NCBI RefSeq assembly: GCF_014204975.1
Contig: NZ_JACHMM010000001.1
Coordinates: forward strand, 372,001-436,000
DNA length: 64,000 bases
Direction of reading: 5' to 3'
From: Jiangella mangrovi
Lineage (GTDB): Bacteria > Actinomycetota > Actinomycetes > Jiangellales > Jiangellaceae
The notes beneath the pieces are model-generated. The model worked only from the letters and a program-made list of their open reading frames with translations, was not told the origin of the DNA and did not search any database. The translations under genes and the position numbers were made by a program. Positions 49,101 to 54,768 of the stretch are shown here, piece by piece. Each line of letters begins with the position of its first letter. Position 1 is the first letter of the stretch.

Positions 49101-49566
49101 CCGCGACGTGTCCCAGCTGAGCGCCGAGCGCAACGTGCTGCGCTACCTGCCGCATGCGGTCACCGTCCGGCACGAGTCCGGAGCCCCGGTCGCGGACCTG
49201 CTGCGCGTGGTCGCGGCCGGGGTGCTGGCGGGCGCGCCGGTCACGGTGACGGCGGCCGGCGAGCTGCCTGCCGTCGTGGTCTCGGCGATGACGGCGCTGG
49301 GCGTGCCGGTGACCACCGAGGCCGCGGCCGACTGGCACCGGCGGGCGGCCGGCCTGGCCGGCGCCCGGGTCCGGCTGGTCGGCGGCGACGCGGCGTCGCT
49401 GTACGAGGCCGTCGGCGGGCGTCCCGACCTCGCCGTCTACGCCCAGCCGGTCACCGAGGCCGGCCGGGTCGAGCTGCTGCCGTTCCTGCACGAGCAGGCG
49501 GTCAGCATCACGGCGCACCGCTTCGGCACCCCCGACGCGCTGGCCACCTCTACGCTCGCTGGATGA
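46108..49566 (+). CDS. putA: Bifunctional proline dehydrogenase / L-glutamate-gamma-semialdehyde dehydrogenase
   Basis: A 1152-residue PutA. The N-terminal FAD-dependent proline dehydrogenase barrel is followed by the aldehyde dehydrogenase (about 480-960). The barrel has VKVSSTVAPHSAWAFDD, FVNLDMEEYRDLELT, RVVKGANLPMERV and the C-terminal YTPVVHPREFDVAIAYLVRRLEEGASEENF. The dehydrogenase has PPWNFPVAIPAG, LTGAYETAELF, ETSGKNAVVVTPSADIDLAVRDVVHSAFGHAGQKCSAAS with the catalytic Cys, and EYFGPVLGIM. A C-terminal ALDH-like domain follows. There is no ribbon-helix-helix domain, so it does not repress itself. GTG 46108 is chosen because AGGTGA lies 7 nt upstream; ATG 46114 is possible. It overlaps the next gene by 4 bp. 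Confidence 0.95.
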   Translation: MDMALTWNETDPRADGVNDLLALSDEVVATVRRWLDESAKVPSNAAAQRLSQVLADPSGLPFAVGFVDGVVRPEDNRVAALALRELAADVPPFLPAHLRLALKTGALAGRVAPGLVVPVARRALRGMVGHLVVDARPAKLGKAIARIRGTGARLNVNLLGEAVLGEREAARRLQGTYRLLDRDDVDYVSVKVSSTVAPHSAWAFDDTVAHVVEALTPLYRRAAASSTFVNLDMEEYRDLELTTAVFTRLLDQDEFVGLEAGIVLQAYLPDTLASMIRLQEWAAARRARGGAPVKVRVVKGANLPMERVEASLRGWPLATWGSKQETDTNYKRLLDYALRPERIGNVHIGVAGHNLFDLAFAWLLAGRRGVRDGVEVEMLLGMAQGQADVVRREVGRVRLYTPVVHPREFDVAIAYLVRRLEEGASEENFLSALAGLHDREDLFLRERDRFLASLAALDRRVPLPHRTQDRRLPVAGTAQTAFANVPDTDPAVPGNIAWSRDILARAAASTAGAATSDAALVTTADDLDAVLGSATEAGRGWGALPGTERAGLLRRAAVELERHRAELVEVMAAEAGKTVDQGDPEVSEAIDFANYYASLAEELDRVDGAVRRPVPLTVVTPPWNFPVAIPAGSVLAALAAGSAVVLKPASQAVRCGAVLAEALWAAGIPRDVLRLVRVGEHELGSRLVSDPRVGRLILTGAYETAELFRSFRTDLPLLAETSGKNAVVVTPSADIDLAVRDVVHSAFGHAGQKCSAASLVILVGSVARSRRFRDQLVDAVASLKVGPPTDPTSQVGPLIGPAEGKLLKALTTLDPGESWVVRPQRLDEAGQLWSPGVKVGVADGSEYHLTEYFGPVLGIMTAATLDEAITMQNRVAYGLTAGLHTRDASELATWLDRVQAGNLYVNRGTTGAIVRRQPFGGWKRSAVGAGTKAGGPNYLVGLTDWAPSASTASAAGALAAGPAALLAAAHGAGLAGTDALERALRSDAAAWASEFGVARDVSQLSAERNVLRYLPHAVTVRHESGAPVADLLRVVAAGVLAGAPVTVTAAGELPAVVVSAMTALGVPVTTEAAADWHRRAAGLAGARVRLVGGDAASLYEAVGGRPDLAVYAQPVTEAGRVELLPFLHEQAVSITAHRFGTPDALATSTLAG

Positions 49567-51107
49567 CGCGGCGCAACGACGACATCCGGGCCGCCCTCGA
49601 GTTCCACGCGGCGACGAGGTACTGGCGGGTCGAGGGCGACGGCGACGCCCGCATCGCCATGGGCACGCCGCCGGACCTGGAGCCGGCGATCTGGGAGGAG
49701 GACCGGTCGCTCGAGCCGTACCCGTTCAAGGTGTACGAGACGCTCGAGCCGATCGGCCTGCCGCGCTCGTTCGCGCCGTCGTCTGTACCGGCGCTGCTCG
49801 CGCTGTCGGCTCCTGGTTCTGACGGCGCCGGGCTGCCGGACCGCGCTCTGCTGGCCCGCATCGGACTGCTCAGCAACGGGCTGCTGGACCGCACGGTCAC
49901 CGTCCGCGACACCGTCATCACCTACCGGACCGCCGGAGGCACCGGCGCCCGCTACCACCTGGAGCTCTACTTCGTCTGCGCCGACCTGCCGGACCTGCCC
50001 GCCGGGGTGTACCAGTACTCGGCGCTGGACCACAGCCTGCGGCAGGTGCGGGCGGGCGACGTCCGCGCCGCGCTGGGTGTCGAGGCCCCGGTCGTCATGG
50101 CGGTGACCAGCACGTTCTGGCGCAACGCCTGGCGTTACAAGGCGCGCGCGTACCGGCACGCGCTCTGGGACGCGGGCACGTCGCTGTCGCAGGCGCTGGC
50201 GGTGGCCGCGTCGGGCGGGGTGCCCGCGTCGCTCGTGCTTGGGTTCGCCGACGGCGCCGTCAACGACGTGCTGGGGGTCGACGGCGTCCGCGAAGCCGCC
50301 GTCGCACTGTGCGCGCTCGGCCGCGGCGGCCCGCCCGCCCCGGAGGTCGCGAAGCCGGCGCCGGTGGACCTGCCCGTGCGGCCCGTCTCGCCACGCGAGG
50401 TGGAGTTCCCCGCGATCGGCGCGATGCACGGGGCGTCGTCATTGGCCACGGCCGACGAGGTCGCGGCCTGGCGCTCGGCGGGTCCCGCCGCGGAGCCGAA
50501 GCCGACGCCGTCGGGACCCCTGGTGCCCCTGGACCCGCTGCCCGACGACGCCGTCCCGCCGGAGCCCGTCGAGGACGTCATCCCGCGCCGCCGCTCGACC
50601 CGGCGCTACGACACCGCGGCCGAGCTCTCGTTCCGCGACTTCTCCACGCTGCTGGACCGGTCGTCGCGCGCCTTCGCGGCAGACGCCCTGCCGCCGCTGG
50701 ACTGCTACCTCATCGTGCACGCGGTCGAGGGCCTCACGCCCGGCGTCTACCTGCACCACCCTTCGTCGGGCGCGGTCGAGCTGCTGCGGGCGGGCGACTT
50801 CCGCGCCGACTCCGCGCGGATCGCCGTCGGCCAGTCCTACTGCGCCGAGGCGCACGTCAACGCGTACTGGCTGGCCGACCTGCGACCGTTGCTGGAGCGC
50901 TACGGCAACCGTGGCTACCGCGCGGCGCAGCTGGTCAGCGCGCTGCGGGCCGGGAAGCTGCACCTGGGTGCGCACACCCTGGGGCTGGGCGCGTGCGGCT
51001 CGACCTCCGCCGACGACGAGGTCGTGGAGTTCTTCTCGCCGCACGCGACCGGCAAGTCCTACCTGTTCGTCACCGTCTTCGGGGTTCGACGCCCTGCGCG
51101 GCGTTAG
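49563..51107 (+). CDS. SagB-type tandem nitroreductase-domain protein
   Basis: A 514-residue protein with two nitroreductase-like domains. The first (about residues 60-260) includes LPRSFAPSSVPALLAL, YHLELYFVCADLPDLPAGVYQYSALDHSLRQVR and RYKARAYRHALWDAGTSLSQALAVAA. The second (about 335-510) starts IPRRRSTRRYDTAAELSFRDFSTLLDRS and has YLIVHAVEGLTPGVYLHHPSSGAVELL and GAHTLGLGACGSTSADDEVVEFF. This is the SagB/ThcOx layout used on azoline peptides, but no precursor peptide, cyclodehydratase or other RiPP gene is near. It overlaps putA (ATGA), so it is co-expressed with proline catabolism. A family C palindrome follows. Confidence 0.83.
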   Translation: MTRRNDDIRAALEFHAATRYWRVEGDGDARIAMGTPPDLEPAIWEEDRSLEPYPFKVYETLEPIGLPRSFAPSSVPALLALSAPGSDGAGLPDRALLARIGLLSNGLLDRTVTVRDTVITYRTAGGTGARYHLELYFVCADLPDLPAGVYQYSALDHSLRQVRAGDVRAALGVEAPVVMAVTSTFWRNAWRYKARAYRHALWDAGTSLSQALAVAASGGVPASLVLGFADGAVNDVLGVDGVREAAVALCALGRGGPPAPEVAKPAPVDLPVRPVSPREVEFPAIGAMHGASSLATADEVAAWRSAGPAAEPKPTPSGPLVPLDPLPDDAVPPEPVEDVIPRRRSTRRYDTAAELSFRDFSTLLDRSSRAFAADALPPLDCYLIVHAVEGLTPGVYLHHPSSGAVELLRAGDFRADSARIAVGQSYCAEAHVNAYWLADLRPLLERYGNRGYRAAQLVSALRAGKLHLGAHTLGLGACGSTSADDEVVEFFSPHATGKSYLFVTVFGVRRPARR

Positions 51108-51141
51108 CCGAGGAGACCCCGAGCACGCCGTGCCGTGTCGA

Positions 51142-51243
51142 GGTCCTGGTCTGGCGTCACGTCCTGGTCCCACGTCACGCCTGCGCGCCCGTTTCGGCCG
51201 CTTCGCGTGACCCCGGACCAGCACGTGACACCAGACCAGGACC
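51142..51243. repeat. Intergenic palindrome family C, copy 1
   Basis: GGTCCTGGTCTGG...CCAGACCAGGACC encloses GTCACGTCCTGGTCC and GGACCAGCACGTGAC and, innermost, GTCACGC / GCGTGAC. About 40 bp on each side pair. It lies between the convergent SagB-like and aminotransferase genes. Copy 2 is at 58431. Confidence 0.85.
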
Positions 51244-51262
51244 AACGCAACCGCGCGACACC

Positions 51263-52630
51263 TCACCCAGTCGCGAACTTCTTCCCCGCGTCGGTGAGGA
51301 CGTCATGCAGACCGTCGACGATGTCGTCGAGCAGGGCGGTGTCGCTGACCAGCGGCGGCGCGATCTGCAGGACGGCGTCGCCGCGGTCGTCGGCGCGGGC
51401 GATGAGGCCGGCCTCGAGCAGCCGCCCGGGCAGGAAGCCGCGCAGCAGTGCGTCGCGCTCGGCCTGGTCGAAGGTGGTGTTGGCGTCGTCCTTCACAAGC
51501 TCGACCGCCCAGAAGAAGCCGGCGCCGCGCACGTCGCCGACGATCGGCAGCGAGAGCAGCTCGCGCATCCGCGCCTCGAGGTGACCGGAGAGCGAGCGGA
51601 CGTTCTCCAGGATGCCGTCGCGCTCGAAAATCTCCATGTTGCGCAGCGCGATGGCCGCGCTGACCGGGTGACCACCGAAGGTGACCCCGTGCCGGAGCAC
51701 TCTGCCGCCGTCGACCATGGGCTGGACGACGCGCTCGGCGGCCACCACGGCGCCCATGGGCGCGTAGGCCGACGTGATGCCCTTGGCCAGGCTCACGAGG
51801 TCGGGGGCGACGCCCTCGCGCGCGACGCCGAACCACTCACCGAGCCGCCCGCAGCCGGTGATGACCTCGTCGGCCATGAGCAGGATGCCGTAGCGGTCGG
51901 CGAGCTCGCGCAGGCCGCGCCAGTACCCGGGTGGCGCGGTCAGGCAGCCGCCGGCGTTCTGCACCGGCTCGGCGATGATCAGCGCCACCTCGTCGGGCCC
52001 GGCCGCGATGATGGCGGCCTCGAGCTCGGCCAGCAGGCGGGTGCGGAAGGCGTCGGGGTCGTCGCCGTCGGGCGCCCGGAACGCGTTGGTCGTCGACACG
52101 TGCGTGACGTCGATGGGCGGCGTCCCGAACGGCTCCTTGAACCGGTCGACGCCGGTGAACGCCAGCGCGCCGAGCGTGACGCCGTGGTAGGCGATGTCGC
52201 GGGCGATGGCCTTCGTCCGCTGCGGCTGGCCGATGGCGACGTAGTGCTCGCGGACCAGCTTCCAGGCCGCCTCGACCGACTCCGAGCCGCCGTTGGTGAA
52301 GAACGCGTGCGTCAGCCCCGGTGGCGCGAGGCCGGTCAGCCGCTCGGCCAGCTCGATGGCCGGCGGATGCGCCGTCGCCCAGTTCGTGTTGAACGGCAGC
52401 CGCGTCAGCTGCGCGCTGGCCGCCTCGGCCATCTCGGCGCCGTAGGAGTAGCCGAGCTGGGCGCAGAACAGGCTGGACAGCGCGTCGATGTACCGCCGCC
52501 CGCGGGTGTCGAACACATAGGGCCCCTCGCCCCGGTCCAGCACCAGCAGGTCGTCGAGACGCTGCTTGGAGAAATGGAGTAACAGGTGGTCCGCCGCGGA
52601 CCGCTGCAGCTCCTCATGAGTCAGGGTCAT
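51263..52630 (-). CDS. Class III (omega) aminotransferase, PLP-dependent
   Basis: A 455-residue fold-type I aminotransferase. It includes RRYIDALSSLFCAQLGYSYGAEMAEAA, FFTNGGSESVEAAWKLVREHY (phosphate binding, about 111-131), AYHGVTLGALAFTG, ALIIAEPVQNAGGCL, ILLMADEVITGCGRLGEWFG with the PLP-Asp, and the Schiff-base Lys in DLVSLAKGITSAYAPMGAV. It resembles beta-alanine/taurine or putrescine:pyruvate transaminases; the amine substrate is uncertain. A ribosome site (GGTGAGG) precedes the ATG. It is divergent from the AraC gene. Confidence 0.88.
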   Translation of the reverse strand: MTLTHEELQRSAADHLLLHFSKQRLDDLLVLDRGEGPYVFDTRGRRYIDALSSLFCAQLGYSYGAEMAEAASAQLTRLPFNTNWATAHPPAIELAERLTGLAPPGLTHAFFTNGGSESVEAAWKLVREHYVAIGQPQRTKAIARDIAYHGVTLGALAFTGVDRFKEPFGTPPIDVTHVSTTNAFRAPDGDDPDAFRTRLLAELEAAIIAAGPDEVALIIAEPVQNAGGCLTAPPGYWRGLRELADRYGILLMADEVITGCGRLGEWFGVAREGVAPDLVSLAKGITSAYAPMGAVVAAERVVQPMVDGGRVLRHGVTFGGHPVSAAIALRNMEIFERDGILENVRSLSGHLEARMRELLSLPIVGDVRGAGFFWAVELVKDDANTTFDQAERDALLRGFLPGRLLEAGLIARADDRGDAVLQIAPPLVSDTALLDDIVDGLHDVLTDAGKKFATG

Positions 52631-52713
52631 GTCGCCTCACCGCCTTCGTGCTCAGTGTGGACCATGCCCCGATGGCTACGATGCGGTGGGCACCCGACAC
52701 GAAGTGGGAGCGC

Positions 52714-53406
52714 ATGAGTCTGACCATGCAGACCGTCGCCGGGCCTGCCGGGCAGGTGGCCCGCATCTGGACCGCCCGGTGCGAGCGCCCGGCCGACTTC
52801 AGCTCGATCGCGTCGTTCACCCCGGGCATCGGGTTCGCGCGGATCGGCGGCACCACGATCGCGAACATCCGCGGACCGGCGACGCGGGCGACGACGCTGT
52901 CGTGCCCGGAGGGCGCGGAGTACTTCGGCGTCGACTTCCGCGTGGGCGCCTACCTGCCGATGATTCCGTTCGCGCCGCTGATGAACCTCCATCAGGCCGC
53001 CCTGCCGACGCTCACCGGCGGACGGATACTGATCGACGGGCGGGCGTGGGAGCTGCCGACGCCGCAGAACCTGGACGTCTTCGTCGCCCGCCTCGAACGT
53101 TCCGGGCTGCTGGTCTTCGACCCGCTGGTCGAGGAGCTGCGGCATGACGGCGGCGCCGTGCGGTCCGTGGCCGAGCGGACAGCGCAGAGCCGCTTCCTCC
53201 GCGCCGTCGGCTTGTCGCGGCGCGCGCTGCGGCTGATCGAACGGACCCGCGACGCGGCCCGGCTGCTTCGGGCGGGGACGGCGATCGCCGACGTCGTCGC
53301 CGCGACCGGCTTCTACGACCAGCCGCAGCTGACCCGGGCGGTACGGCGCCTCATCGGGCATACGCCGGCCGAGCTGCGGCGGGGCGGCGTCTTCCTGGAC
53401 CTGTGA
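52714..53406 (+). CDS. AraC-family transcriptional regulator
   Basis: A 230-residue regulator. An N-terminal sensor region (about 1-110, with TTLSCPEGAEYFGVDFRVGAYLPMIPFAPLMN) is followed by a C-terminal AraC HTH pair. The pair includes QSRFLRAVGLSRRALRLIERTRDAARLLRAGTAIADVVAATGFYDQPQLTRAVRRLIGHTPAEL (about 160-222). The pattern fits the group with a DUF6597-like sensor. The start is uncertain among ATG 52672, 52681 and 52714; the last has GGGAG upstream. Adjacent to the aminotransferase it may regulate, but no clear operator was seen. The two-HTH core is intact. Confidence 0.82.
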   Translation: MSLTMQTVAGPAGQVARIWTARCERPADFSSIASFTPGIGFARIGGTTIANIRGPATRATTLSCPEGAEYFGVDFRVGAYLPMIPFAPLMNLHQAALPTLTGGRILIDGRAWELPTPQNLDVFVARLERSGLLVFDPLVEELRHDGGAVRSVAERTAQSRFLRAVGLSRRALRLIERTRDAARLLRAGTAIADVVAATGFYDQPQLTRAVRRLIGHTPAELRRGGVFLDL

Positions 53407-53460
53407 CCTGCGGCTCGACGACCTGCGGTTCGGTACAAGACGGGTGCCGGACGGCCTGCC

Positions 53461-53466
53461 TAGATT
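53461..53466 (+). promoter_or_regulatory. -10 element TAGATT of the RibD-like gene (leaderless type)
   Basis: TAGATT, then 7 nt, then ATG 53474. Confidence 0.6.
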
Positions 53467-53473
53467 CCGGGCC

Positions 53474-54016
53474 ATGAGAAAGCTGATCGAATCGACGTAT
53501 CTCTCCCTCGACGGCATGGTGTCCGGTGAGGCGTTCTGGGCCGCGCAGGCCCGGTTCCAGGACGACCGGCACGTCGCCTACAACACGCGGCTGCTCGAGT
53601 CCGCCGACGCCCTCGTCCTCGGCCGCGCGACGTTCGACGTCTTCGCGGCGACCTGGCCCGGGCACACAGGCGTCCTGGCCGACCTCATGAACCCGCTGCC
53701 GAAGTACGTGGCCTCGCGCACGCTGACCGACCCCGGCTGGAACGGGCAGGTCCTGCCGGGTGACGACGCCGTGGCGGCCGTCGCCGAGCTCAAGCAGTCC
53801 GGCGACGGGACGCTGATGAAGTACGGCACCGGCCCGTTCAGCCGCGCCCTGCTGGAGGGCGGGCAGCTCGACGAGCTGCACCTGTGGATGTTCCCGTTCA
53901 TCGCCGGGTCCGGCGACACCGTGCTGCCGGGGATCGCGACGACGTTCCTCGACCTGGCGGAGGTGACCGAGGTCGGCAACGGCGCCGTCGTGCTGACCTA
54001 CACCCCGAAGCGGTGA
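53474..54016 (+). CDS. Dihydrofolate reductase family protein (RibD C-terminal domain-like)
   Basis: A 180-residue NADPH-type reductase-like protein. Motifs are RKLIESTYLSLDGMVSGE (residues 2-19), ADALVLGRATFDVFAATWP, LPKYVASRTL, LKQSGDGTLMKYGTGPFSRALLEGGQLDELHLWMFPFIAGSGDTVLP. This is the common YyaP/YwjB-like family related to RibD; members are mostly uncharacterised. A leaderless-type promoter precedes it and a terminator follows 31 bp after the stop. Confidence 0.87.
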   Translation: MRKLIESTYLSLDGMVSGEAFWAAQARFQDDRHVAYNTRLLESADALVLGRATFDVFAATWPGHTGVLADLMNPLPKYVASRTLTDPGWNGQVLPGDDAVAAVAELKQSGDGTLMKYGTGPFSRALLEGGQLDELHLWMFPFIAGSGDTVLPGIATTFLDLAEVTEVGNGAVVLTYTPKR

Positions 54017-54047
54017 GGGAACGCCGACGACGAGCCCGACATGCACG

Positions 54048-54078
54048 AAGGCCCGGCAGCCAATGACTGCCGGGCCTT
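54048..54078. terminator. Bidirectional terminator between the RibD-like gene and tRNA-fMet
   Basis: AAGGCCCGGCAG (54048-54059) and CTGCCGGGCCTT (54067-54078) form a perfect 12-bp stem with a 7-nt loop, followed on the plus strand by CTTCT. On the minus strand it lies just after the tRNA. Confidence 0.8.
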
Positions 54079-54082
54079 CTTC

Positions 54083-54159
54083 TGGTAGCGGGGGCAGGAT
54101 TTGAACCTGCGGCCTCTGGGTTATGAGCCCAGCGAGCTACCGAGCTGCTCCACCCCGCG
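54083..54159 (-). tRNA. Initiator tRNA-fMet (CAT)
   Basis: 77 nt on the minus strand including an encoded CCA (54083-54085). The anticodon CAT is at 54123-54125. Initiator marks are three G-C pairs at the base of the anticodon loop (GGG/CCC) and a mismatched first acceptor pair (C1 opposite U72). The TTCAAAT T-loop and the D-arm AGCTCGGTAGCT are normal. Confidence 0.95.
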
Positions 54160-54240
54160 TCGCGTGAGTTCAGCTTACGCGATCTGTACCGCCGCGCCAA
54201 ATCGCGCGGAACGGCGCGTCACACGTCCAGAATATGCGAC

Positions 54241-54762
54241 ATGACGGACTTCGAGGTGCGCCCCGCACGCCCGGCCGACCATCCCGCCGTCGCCGCGTTG
54301 ACGGTGACGGCGTACGACGTCGACGGGTTCCTCGACGGCGACGAGGAGTACGCCGAGGAGCTCTCCGACATCGCCGGCCGGTCGTCGGAGGCGACCCTAC
54401 TCGTCGCCGCCGACCCCGACGGAACGGTGCTGGGCGCCGTCACGTACTGCCGGCCCCCGAGCCCGTACGTCGAGGTCGCCCGGCCGGGTGAGTCGGAGTT
54501 CCGCATGCTCGCCGTCGACCCCGCCGCGCGCGGGCGCGGGGTGGGCGCGGCGCTGGTGCGGGCCGTCCTCGACCTCGCCCGCGAGCACCGCGACCACGCC
54601 GTCGTGCTGTCGTCGCTGCCGCGCATGCACAGCGCGCACCGGCTGTACGAGCGGCTGGGGTTCCACCGGGTGCCGGAGCGGGACCACATGCCGATCCCCG
54701 ACTTCCTCCTGGTCACGTACTACCGCGCCGTCGAGGAAGCCGGGGATCGAGCCGCCGACTAG
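54241..54762 (+). CDS. GNAT-family N-acetyltransferase
   Basis: A 173-residue acetyltransferase. The acetyl-CoA loop is in FRMLAVDPAARGRGVGAALVRAVLDLAREH (motif A, R-G-R-G-V-G, about residues 87-116), followed by VVLSSLPRMHSAHRLYERLGFHRVPERD (motif B). The N-terminal strands begin FEVRPARPADHPAVAAL. Substrate unknown. No ribosome site is present; GAATAT lies 5 nt upstream, so it may be leaderless. Its stop is 6 bp from the convergent UPF0182 stop. Confidence 0.88.
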   Translation: MTDFEVRPARPADHPAVAALTVTAYDVDGFLDGDEEYAEELSDIAGRSSEATLLVAADPDGTVLGAVTYCRPPSPYVEVARPGESEFRMLAVDPAARGRGVGAALVRAVLDLAREHRDHAVVLSSLPRMHSAHRLYERLGFHRVPERDHMPIPDFLLVTYYRAVEEAGDRAAD

Positions 54763-54768
54763 GGGGTG

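Noticed and set aside
46710..49562. In-frame 5' extension of the SagB-like gene through most of putA
   Set aside because: The segment is a frame-shifted reading of putA; real similarity begins at ATG 49563.
49563..51107. SagB-like gene as part of a thiazole/oxazole peptide cluster
   Set aside because: No precursor peptide, cyclodehydratase or protease gene within the neighbouring 10 kb.
54083..54159. tRNA gene as a phage attachment site
   Set aside because: No integrase or partial tRNA duplicate was seen in the flanking DNA.
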